From assembly GCA_934567745.1 (NCBI GenBank), contig CAKTJM010000084.1:1-7939 (forward strand): 7,939 nt of DNA, read 5' to 3'. The notes below the pieces were generated by a model. It saw only the letters and a program-made list of their open reading frames with translations, did no database searches and had not been told where the DNA came from. Shown piece by piece: positions 1-3,737 of the stretch (within the stretch, counting starts at the first letter, position 1; each line of letters begins with the position of its first letter). This DNA comes from an uncultured Eubacteriales bacterium (lineage in GTDB: Bacteria; Bacillota; Clostridia; Oscillospirales; Oscillospiraceae). Both the position numbers and the translations under genes were made by a program.

Positions 1-571
1 GAAGACATACACGATCGTCGGCGGGGTCAACGGGACGGGGAAGAGCAGTCTGACCGGGGTCCTGACGGCCGAGACGACGGACCTCGGCCGCGTCATCGAC
101 GTGGATCGGCTCACGGCGCAGGAGGGCGGGGACGCGCTCCTGGGCGGCCGTCTGGCCCTGCGGCAGCTGGAGGGCTGTCTGGAGAAGGACGTCTCGTTCA
201 CGCAGGAGACCACCCTCGCCGGACGGCGGACGGAGTGGACCGCGGCGCAGGCGCGGGCGCTGGGCTACCGCGTGCGGCTGTACTACGTGGCCCTGGACAC
301 GGCGGAGGAGTGCCTGGCGCGCATCGCGAACCGGGTCCGCCGCGGCGGCCACGGCATCGACGAGGCCGACGTCCGGCGGCGCTTCGCCGCGCGGTGGGAC
401 GCGCTGGAGCGGGTCCTGCCCTACTGCGATGAGGCCCACTTCTTCGACAACGACAACGGTTTCCGCGAGGTGGCGCAGTACCGCAACGGGGCGCTGATCC
501 CTCTGGGCGACGCCCGCCCCCGCTGGTTGACCGAGCTGCTGGCGTATCATGCGGCGCGGGAGGACGTCTGA
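1..571 (+). CDS. Zeta-toxin-like P-loop kinase (start codon cut by window edge)
   Basis: The open frame runs from the window edge to TGA at 569-571. Base 1 is a G followed by codons for K-T-Y-T-I-V, so base 1 is probably the last base of the ATG/GTG start, giving a protein of about 190 residues, usual for this group. A Walker A motif GGVNGTGKSS lies at residues 8-17, followed by an IDVD stretch (about 31-34) and a QETTLAG motif near residue 71. An Arg-rich lid (NRVRRGGHGIDEADVRRRF) and CDEAHFFDN follow. This layout matches the small chromosomal zeta-toxin-family ATP-binding proteins of Clostridia. True zeta toxins phosphorylate UDP-N-acetylglucosamine; whether this one does, or kinases another substrate, cannot be told. 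No epsilon antitoxin is visible, but sequence upstream of the gene is outside the window. A GTG at 101 also opens the frame but would delete the Walker A, so it is not the start. Confidence 0.88.
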   Translation, partial: KTYTIVGGVNGTGKSSLTGVLTAETTDLGRVIDVDRLTAQEGGDALLGGRLALRQLEGCLEKDVSFTQETTLAGRRTEWTAAQARALGYRVRLYYVALDTAEECLARIANRVRRGGHGIDEADVRRRFAARWDALERVLPYCDEAHFFDNDNGFREVAQYRNGALIPLGDARPRWLTELLAYHAAREDV

Positions 572-586
572 CCGCCGCTTTGTACG

Positions 587-616
587 AAAAAGACGGCCCC
601 GTACATCGGGACCGTC
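587..616 (-). terminator. Intrinsic terminator of the coiled-coil gene
   Basis: Read on the minus strand, a 10-bp stem (592-601 with 607-616, one G-U pair) closes a 5-base loop and is followed at once by TTTTT (587-591). It begins 17 bases after the stop of the minus-strand coiled-coil gene. There is no T-tract in the plus direction, so it does not obviously terminate the convergent kinase gene. Confidence 0.85.
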
Positions 617-633
617 CGGTCAGGGCTACCTGT

Positions 634-882
634 TCAGTTGGCTTTCTTCAGGGCTGCGACTTCTCTGTTGAGCTTCTTGATCATAGCCTCGAGCGCCGTG
701 ATCCGGGAGTCCATGACATCCATGTCCTCGAGCCGGCCCTCCATCCGGTCGAGCCGGTCGAGGATGCCTGCCTGGCCCTCTGCCAGCAGATCGAACTTCG
801 GCAGGATGTCCGACTCGATCAGGACACCCATGCGATGCGCCATCAGTTGGTCGAGCGCCTGCAGATCCTTTTCATCCAGCAT
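634..882 (-). CDS. Small coiled-coil protein of unknown function (82 aa)
   Basis: The predicted 82-residue protein begins MLDEKDLQALDQLM and is almost entirely charged heptad-like helix. Residues 38-80 (for example LDRLDRMEGRLEDMDVMD, then ITALEAMIKKLNREVAAL) are a clear coiled coil, so it probably oligomerises. I see no catalytic motif, signal peptide or membrane segment. Similar MLDEKDLQAI-type small proteins occur in Firmicutes, often unannotated. The ATG at 882 is chosen because GAGGTG sits 6 bases upstream; an ATG at 888 has no room for a Shine-Dalgarno, and the one at 945 lies upstream of the promoter. The gene has a separate promoter, a palindromic operator candidate and an intrinsic terminator, so it is a monocistronic unit facing the kinase gene tail to tail. 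Function is unknown. Confidence 0.8.
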   Translation of the reverse strand: MLDEKDLQALDQLMAHRMGVLIESDILPKFDLLAEGQAGILDRLDRMEGRLEDMDVMDSRITALEAMIKKLNREVAALKKAN

Positions 883-902
883 GGTCATCACCTCGTGTCC
901 CC

Positions 903-932
903 ATGATAACAGGCCGACCAACCGATCGTCAA
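903..932 (-). promoter_or_regulatory. Promoter of the coiled-coil gene
   Basis: On the minus strand TTGACG (932-927) is followed after 18 bases by TATCAT (908-903). The start codon of the coiled-coil gene lies 20 bases beyond the -10 box, leaving a short leader with its Shine-Dalgarno. The -35 box shares two bases with the adjacent palindrome. Confidence 0.72.
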
Positions 933-948
933 GGTGCCATGGCACCTT
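931..948 (-). promoter_or_regulatory. 18-bp perfect palindrome, candidate operator
   Basis: AAGGTGCCATGGCACCTT is a perfect 18-bp inverted repeat without a loop, a shape suited to a dimeric DNA-binding protein and poor as an RNA hairpin. Its edge overlaps the -35 box of the minus-strand promoter (927-932), so an activator or repressor bound here could act on the coiled-coil gene. The nearby XRE protein is a possible but unproven partner. Confidence 0.45.
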
Positions 949-963
949 TTCCCCAAACAGAGC

Positions 964-996
964 GAGCGCCCCGCGGCAAGCTGCCGCGGGGCGCTC
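964..996 (-). terminator. Strong GC hairpin, probable terminator of the XRE/zinc-ribbon unit
   Basis: A perfect 15-bp stem (964-978 with 982-996) closes a 3-base loop. In the minus direction it lies about 65 bases past the zinc-ribbon stop codon and is followed by GCTCTGTTTGGGG, a weak T-tract. In the plus direction it is followed by TTGGTTCGTCGTT, equally weak. Its position after the minus-strand pair and before the next minus-strand promoter favours termination of that pair. The T-tract weakness keeps confidence moderate. Confidence 0.55.
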
Positions 997-1063
997 TTGG
1001 TTCGTCGTTCGACGTAGGCAGGTCTGCTCATGGGCCCGCCTGCGCCCTTCCTAGCCGCGATCT

Positions 1064-1312
1064 TCAGCGATCGTCCTCTCGGACGATCCTGGCGTGCCCA
1101 TAGCTGTGCCAGTCCAGCCGCTGCCCACAGCGGTCGCAGAAGGCCATACGCTCTCGCTCCAATGTGATGCCGCAGCGGGGGCAGACGGCATAGGCGGAGC
1201 CGCATAAGAGCATGGCCTCATGCACCGCGAGCGGGGCGCGGTAGCTGGCGAGGACCAGGAGCCGTTCCAGGAGGCTCAGACCGGTCCAATCAGGCGGGAT
1301 GGCCCTATCCAG
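1064..1312 (-). CDS. Small zinc-ribbon protein, probable CTG start (about 82 aa)
   Basis: The frame encodes two CxxC knuckles, CPRCG (residues 44-48) and CDRCG (59-63), 11 residues apart, a typical four-cysteine zinc ribbon. Before them is a leucine-rich helix (GLSLLERLLVLASY, residues 11-24) and after them a short tail ending REDDR. The start is uncertain. No ATG, GTG or TTG in this frame lies near the repressor stop. AAAGGAG is followed 12 bases later by CTG at 1312, which overlaps the upstream stop by 8 bases (CTGGATAG), consistent with coupled translation. A GTG at 1225 or ATG at 1213 would keep both CxxC pairs but lose the conserved-looking helix. It probably works with the XRE protein encoded just upstream. 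Zinc binding is inferred from motif; the partner (nucleic acid or protein) is unknown. Confidence 0.68.
   Translation of the reverse strand: MDRAIPPDWTGLSLLERLLVLASYRAPLAVHEAMLLCGSAYAVCPRCGITLERERMAFCDRCGQRLDWHSYGHARIVREDDR
1069..1088. repeat. 8-bp perfect inverted repeat at the zinc-ribbon 3' end
   Basis: GATCGTCC and GGACGATC flank a 4-base loop, overlapping the last codons of the zinc-ribbon gene. No T-tract follows on either strand, so it is not a classic terminator; it could be a 3'-end stabilising hairpin. Confidence 0.4.
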
Positions 1313-1661
1313 GGTCGTGTTCGTCTCCTTTGGATCGATAGAGTTCCTTGGACAGCGCGAGGAGTGCGTCCCAGAGGTCGATGAGATCGTCGGCGAGTGG
1401 GCGTAGGAGCGGGTGGAGGGGCGTGTCGCCCTCCGTGAGCGCGTGAGGGACCGTCGGACCGGACACCAGCTCGGCAGGAGTGATCCCAAGCCGCTGCGAC
1501 ACTTGCTCGATCGTGTCGGCGCGCATGTTGAGATCGGCCTTCAGGTAGCTCTGCAGGGAAGTCTTGCCAATGCCGAGCTCCTTAGAGAACTCCACCAGGC
1601 TCTTGTCCCGTTCCGCCATGGCGGTCCGGATGGTAGCGGCAATATTTTCCTGTATCGTCAA
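1305..1661 (-). CDS. XRE-family HTH transcriptional regulator (118 aa)
   Basis: Residues about 6-66 form a Cro/C1-type helix-turn-helix domain: SLVEFSKELGIGKTSLQSYL covers helices 2-3, and IEQVSQRLGITPAEL matches the family's closing helix. A C-terminal segment (70-118) rich in Leu and Asp (LRPLADDLIDLWDALLAL) may dimerise or sense a signal. It starts with TTG at 1661, preceded by a strong GGAGGTGA 6 bases upstream; there is no better ATG. It is the first gene of a unit with the overlapping zinc-ribbon gene. It has its own promoter and is divergent from the nucleoside-hydrolase-like gene at 1934, so it may control itself, that gene, or both. Regulators of this size are common in prophage remnants and small defence or toxin loci. 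The target is unknown. Confidence 0.88.
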   Translation of the reverse strand: MTIQENIAATIRTAMAERDKSLVEFSKELGIGKTSLQSYLKADLNMRADTIEQVSQRLGITPAELVSGPTVPHALTEGDTPLHPLLRPLADDLIDLWDALLALSKELYRSKGDEHDPG

Positions 1662-1684
1662 GTGGTGTCACCTCCCTACCAAAA

Positions 1685-1713
1685 AGCATAGGAAGGCGAG
1701 GGGCCAGAGTAAA
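1685..1713 (-). promoter_or_regulatory. Promoter of the XRE/zinc-ribbon unit
   Basis: On the minus strand TTTACT (1713-1708) and TATGCT (1690-1685) are separated by exactly 17 bases. The -10 box ends 23 bases before the TTG start, leaving room for the strong Shine-Dalgarno. Confidence 0.6.
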
Positions 1714-1720
1714 TACCGAC

Positions 1721-1742
1721 ATCCCGGCAGATGGGCCGGGAT
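1721..1742. promoter_or_regulatory. Inverted repeat upstream of the XRE promoter, possible operator
   Basis: ATCCCGGC and GCCGGGAT (8 bp, perfect) flank a 6-base spacer, just upstream of the -35 box of the XRE unit in the divergent intergenic region. No T-tract follows on either strand. It could be an operator for the XRE dimer. A second inverted repeat (AGGACCG/CGGTCCT, 1758-1781) lies next to it. Neither site is recognised from a known regulator. Confidence 0.35.
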
Positions 1743-1853
1743 AGTGGTACGACGGCCAGGACCGCTCTTTCTTTCGGTCCTTCCGCTGCTTCCCGCCCAT
1801 CATAGCACGGCCGGGGCGCGGATCGTGTCGGATCGTGGGGAACGGGCGCGAGC

Positions 1854-1882
1854 TTGACGGGACGGCCCCGACGGGCTATCAT
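1854..1882 (+). promoter_or_regulatory. Strong promoter of the nucleoside-hydrolase-like gene
   Basis: TTGACG (1854-1859) and TATCAT (1877-1882) are spaced 17 bases apart. Transcription would start near 1889, giving a leader of about 45 bases that contains a hairpin. Confidence 0.75.
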
Positions 1883-1898
1883 GGGAGGGACAGAAAAA

Positions 1899-1919
1899 GC
1901 GGCCCCGAGAGAGGGCCGC
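1899..1919 (+). promoter_or_regulatory. Leader hairpin just upstream of the ribosome binding site
   Basis: GCGGCCC and GGGCCGC pair perfectly over 7 bp around a 7-base loop. The stem ends one base before the AGGAGG of the following gene. It could protect the 5' end or tune ribosome access. No riboswitch class is recognised. Confidence 0.45.
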
Positions 1920-1933
1920 AGAGGAGGATCGGG

Positions 1934-2347
1934 ATGAAGATCTATTTCGCAGGCTCCATCCGCGGCGGGCGGGCGGATGCCGACCTGTACCGGCGGATGA
2001 TCGCGCACATCCAGCGGACGGACACCGTCCTGACGGAGCACGTGGGGGACCTCTCGCGGAGCGTGCTGGAGCAGGGGCGCAGCGGGGACGCCGCCATCTA
2101 TCAGCAGGACACCGCCTGGCTGCGCTCGTGCGACCTGGTGATCGCCGAGTGCACCACGCCGTCGCTGGGCGTGGGGTACGAGCTGGCCTACGCGGAGCAG
2201 CTGTGCAAGCCGTGCCACCTGTTCTACGACCGCGGCCGGTGCCAGCTCTCGGCGATGCTCACGGGGGACCCGTACTTCACGATCCACCCCTACGAGCGGG
2301 CGGAGGAGGTCTTCGCCGCGCTGGATGAGATCCTGGGCGGGGCGTGA
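1934..2347 (+). CDS. Nucleoside 2-deoxyribosyltransferase / DNPH1-like N-glycosidase (137 aa)
   Basis: The protein fits the nucleoside 2-deoxyribosyltransferase superfamily, nearest to DNPH1/Rcl-type 2'-deoxynucleoside 5'-phosphate N-hydrolases. Visible motifs are KIYFAGSIRGGR at residues 2-13 (phosphate-binding loop), LTEHVGD (33-39), IYQQDTAWL (55-63), and CDLVIAECTTPSLGVGYEL (66-84). The last contains the acidic residue E83 expected as the nucleophile of the family. Length is close to that of bacterial homologues. Family enzymes cleave or exchange the N-glycosidic bond of deoxynucleosides or their 5'-monophosphates, in the cytoplasm; the exact substrate cannot be read from sequence. ATG at 1934 follows AGGAGG by 6 bases. 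The in-frame upstream start at 1835 lies before the promoter and is discarded. Likely roles are nucleotide salvage or pool cleaning. The divergent XRE gene may regulate it. Confidence 0.85.
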   Translation: MKIYFAGSIRGGRADADLYRRMIAHIQRTDTVLTEHVGDLSRSVLEQGRSGDAAIYQQDTAWLRSCDLVIAECTTPSLGVGYELAYAEQLCKPCHLFYDRGRCQLSAMLTGDPYFTIHPYERAEEVFAALDEILGGA

Positions 2348-2362
2348 GGGCTGCCGGGGAGG

Positions 2363-2399
2363 AAAAAAGAAGGCTCAAGACCGTATGGTCTTGAGCCTT
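2363..2399 (-). terminator. Strong terminator of the tRNA-Pro gene, possibly shared
   Basis: A 13-bp perfect stem (2370-2382 with 2387-2399) with a GTAT loop is followed on the minus strand by C and six Ts (2368-2363). It begins right after the tRNA 3' end. In the plus direction only TCTGG follows, so it may also end the converging gene at 2347, but less efficiently. Confidence 0.88.
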
Positions 2400-2401
2400 T
2401 C

Positions 2402-2478
2402 TGGTCGGAGCGCGGGGATTTGAACCCCGGGCCTCTTGGACCCGAACCAAGCGCGATACCAAGCTTCGCCACGCCCCG
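2402..2478 (-). tRNA. tRNA-Pro (anticodon CGG)
   Basis: A full 77-base cloverleaf can be drawn. The acceptor stem CGGGGCG pairs with CGCTCCG (one G-U), and the D arm is GCGA/TCGC. Anticodon stem CTTGG/CCAAG encloses loop TTCGGGT, giving CGG at 34-36. The variable loop has 5 bases, and T arm CGGGG/CCCCG encloses TTCAAAT. The 3' ACCA is encoded. A C1-G72 pair with A73 is usual for proline tRNA. It reads CCG codons, which are abundant in these GC-rich genes. It has its own promoter and terminator, so it is a single-gene unit. Confidence 0.96.
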
Positions 2479-2491
2479 ATGTAGCTTATCC

Positions 2492-2520
2492 ATTGTACTG
2501 GATGACTCGCTCTTTGTCAA
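2492..2520 (-). promoter_or_regulatory. Near-consensus promoter of tRNA-Pro
   Basis: On the minus strand TTGACA (2520-2515), a 17-base spacer and TACAAT (2497-2492) precede the mature tRNA 5' end by 13 bases. This is the strongest sigma-A-type promoter in the window, fitting a stable RNA gene. Confidence 0.9.
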
Positions 2521-2540
2521 GCCCCCAAAGGCCCTTTTTT

Positions 2541-2570
2541 GCATAAGCGCCCCCGTCCGCGCATAGAGAT
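2541..2570 (+). promoter_or_regulatory. Possible sporulation (sigma-E-like) promoter
   Basis: GCATAAG (2541-2547), 14 bases, then CATAGAGAT (2562-2570) resembles the sigma-E pattern of an A/T-rich -35 and a CATA-type -10. It is 22 bases before the start of the SpoIVFA/SpoIVFB-like pair, a sigma-E-controlled operon in Bacillus subtilis. No good sigma-A promoter is visible here. The match is loose, so this is a suggestion. Confidence 0.3.
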
Positions 2571-2591
2571 GGACGGAAAGGGGGCGGTCGG

Positions 2592-2948
2592 ATGGCACAG
2601 AAGGAGCGCGCGCGGCGGGACAAGGCCCCGCCGCTGAGCCGGGGGGAGCGCCGCCGTCTGCGGCAGCTCATCGTCTGCGTGGCGCTGTTCGCGGCGGTGT
2701 TCGTCGGGCGCGGGGTGGACCTCGCGCCGGTGGCGGCGCTGTCGGAGCGGGTCGGCACGATCGTGCGGGGCGACACGGACTTCCAGGCGGTCTTCGCCCG
2801 GGTGGGGGCGTCGTTCTCCCAGGGCGAGGGCGCGGTGGAGACGTTCCGCGCACTGTGGTCCGGAGAGGAGGAGACGCCCGCGGACGCGGCGCCCGATCCG
2901 GCGGCGCCGGACGGGGAGGAGGGCGCCGATGCGCCTGCCGGTCCGTAG
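2592..2948 (+). CDS. Small single-pass membrane protein, SpoIVFA-like without LytM domain (118 aa)
   Basis: The layout is a basic cytoplasmic N-terminus (residues 1-25), one hydrophobic segment (about 26-39), a short extracytoplasmic part with FQAVFARVGASFSQGEGAV (64-82), and a Pro/Ala/Asp/Glu-rich tail (93-118). ATG at 2592 has AAAGGGGG upstream. It overlaps the following M50 protease gene by 20 bases. In Bacillus the SpoIVFB protease is preceded by SpoIVFA, a membrane protein with basic N-terminus, one transmembrane helix and a LytM (M23-like) domain. This protein shares the position and the front half of that plan, but stops where the LytM domain would begin. I infer it is a reduced SpoIVFA-like partner or inhibitor of the protease. 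Without a homology search this stays tentative, and 'membrane protein of unknown function' is the safe reading. Confidence 0.75.
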   Translation: MAQKERARRDKAPPLSRGERRRLRQLIVCVALFAAVFVGRGVDLAPVAALSERVGTIVRGDTDFQAVFARVGASFSQGEGAVETFRALWSGEEETPADAAPDPAAPDGEEGADAPAGP

Positions 2949-3513
2949 CACGGGGGGCTTCTGGCTCCTGCTGGGGGCGCTGCTGCTGGTGGCGTCCGGA
3001 CGGCTGCTGTGCTGGGTGGCCGTGGCGTGTCTGATCCACGAGCTGGGGCACGCGGCGGCGATCCGCCTGCTCGGCGGGCGGGTCGGCCCGCTGCGGCTGA
3101 CCGGCGTCGGGGCACAGCTGCGCCCGGAGCGGGCGCGGCTGTTCACCTATGCGGAGGAGTGCGCGATCGCGGCGGCCGGTCCGGCGGCGAGCCTCCTGCT
3201 GGCGGGGCTGGCGGGGGCCTGGGCGCGGCAGACCGGGGCGTTCGATGCGTACCTCCTCACCGGCGTGAGCTTGGCGCTGGGGGCCTTCAACCTCCTGCCC
3301 GCCGGGGCGCTGGACGGGGGGCGGATCCTGCGGGCGGCGCTGTGTCTCCTGCGCGGGCCGGAGACCGGCGCGCGCTGGGGCCGCTGGCTGACCTGCGGCG
3401 TGGCGGGGGCGCTCGGGCTGCTGGGCCTGTGGGCGTGGCGCTGCTGCGGGAACTTCACCCTGCTGCTGTGCGCGGCATGGCTGGGCCTGGCGCGGGGCCG
3501 CGGGGACGCTTGA
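2929..3513 (+). CDS. SpoIVFB-like M50 site-2 intramembrane zinc metalloprotease (194 aa)
   Basis: HELGH at residues 37-41 in a hydrophobic helix is the zinc motif with catalytic Glu38. A second family motif, NLLPAGALDGGR (121-132), supplies the third zinc ligand Asp129. AAGPAAS (82-88) matches the conserved GPxxS-type loop. Several transmembrane helices are evident (about 11-35, 76-98, 107-126, 153-170, 174-188). In Bacillus, SpoIVFB cleaves pro-sigma-K at the outer forespore membrane. At 194 residues this protein lacks the C-terminal CBS domain of the Bacillus enzyme. A good GGAGG lies 7-11 bases before the ATG, and the start overlaps the upstream membrane protein gene, so the pair is probably co-translated. 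The SpoIVFB assignment rests on motif spacing and partner-like neighbour. Another small S2P substrate is possible. Confidence 0.85.
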   Translation: MRLPVRSTGGFWLLLGALLLVASGRLLCWVAVACLIHELGHAAAIRLLGGRVGPLRLTGVGAQLRPERARLFTYAEECAIAAAGPAASLLLAGLAGAWARQTGAFDAYLLTGVSLALGAFNLLPAGALDGGRILRAALCLLRGPETGARWGRWLTCGVAGALGLLGLWAWRCCGNFTLLLCAAWLGLARGRGDA

Positions 3514-3538
3514 CAGGCCCCGGGGCGTGTGGTATCAT
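3510..3538 (+). promoter_or_regulatory. Promoter of a putative small RNA
   Basis: TTGACA (3510-3515, including the TGA stop of the protease gene), a 17-base spacer and TATCAT (3533-3538). The -35 box matches consensus fully. Predicted start of transcription is near 3545. Confidence 0.78.
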
Positions 3539-3544
3539 GAGAAC

Positions 3545-3682
3545 AGAACAGGAAGGTACTGCGACGAGCGGTCCCAGCCCTTATGAACTGCTTCTAGAGA
3601 TCAAATGAGCCGTCACTTGGCCGAGTGGCGGCTCCTACTGTGTCCCCACTGCGTCCTGCGCTTGCCAGGACGCAGTTTTTTT
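3545..3682 (+). ncRNA. Putative unclassified small RNA (about 138 nt)
   Basis: The segment lies between a strong promoter (-10 at 3533-3538) and a strong intrinsic terminator (3648-3682), with no convincing coding frame. It contains an internal hairpin at 3606-3633: GAGCCGTCACT pairs with AGTGGCGGCTC over 11 bp (one G-U) around a 6-base loop. The 5' part is less structured and purine-rich, with AGGAAGG at 3551-3557. The start is inferred from the -10 box, so it could shift by a few bases. I compared it from memory with SRP RNA, 6S, tmRNA, RNase P, T-box and common riboswitches and saw no diagnostic motif. It could be a trans-acting small RNA or a leader that terminates before the downstream operon. 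Since that operon has its own promoter just past the terminator, a stand-alone RNA is the better reading. Confidence 0.58.
3648..3682 (+). terminator. Intrinsic terminator of the small RNA
   Basis: CTGCGTCCTG (3649-3658) pairs perfectly with CAGGACGCAG (3666-3675) around a 7-base loop, an outer A-T pair extends the stem, and seven Ts follow (3676-3682). Confidence 0.92.
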
Positions 3683-3690
3683 GGTATAAT
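3662..3690 (+). promoter_or_regulatory. Promoter of the M50/scpA/scpB operon, nested in a terminator
   Basis: TTGCCA (3662-3667), a 17-base spacer and a perfect TATAAT (3685-3690). The -35 box lies in the loop and right arm of the preceding terminator hairpin, and the T-tract falls in the spacer. The leader then has about 40 bases, with an inverted repeat ATCCCC/GGGGAT (3701-3720) before the Shine-Dalgarno. Confidence 0.78.
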
Positions 3691-3737
3691 CACCTATCTG
3701 ATCCCCGCAGATCTGGGGATACTGGAAGGAGCACCCT

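Noticed and set aside
888..1034. Minus-strand frame starting at an ATG near 1032 (MSRPAYVERRTK...)
   Set aside because: It runs through the GC hairpin, promoter and palindrome, has only a weak Shine-Dalgarno, and lacks any recognisable motif.
580..1054. Plus-strand frames opposite the coiled-coil gene
   Set aside because: The minus-strand gene has a promoter, ribosome site, coiled-coil composition and terminator; the plus-strand frames have none of these.
1582..1803. Minus-strand 73-codon frame beginning MMGGKQRKDRKK, with a TATGAT-like box upstream
   Set aside because: It overlaps the XRE gene start and promoter in another frame, and no -35 box supports the TATGAT.
2402..2478. tRNA-Pro as an integration site for a mobile element
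   Set aside because: No integrase gene, no repeat of the tRNA 3' end, and no displaced tRNA fragment is visible in the window.
2486..3146. Two overlapping 209-codon minus-strand frames opposite the SpoIVFA/B-like pair
   Set aside because: They are Arg/Pro/Ser-rich shadow frames of the plus-strand genes and also cross the tRNA promoter.
3537..3608. 23-codon frame inside the small RNA region (MRTEQEGTATSG...)
   Set aside because: Its ATG overlaps the -10 box, so it would not be in the transcript from that promoter, and it has no ribosome binding site.
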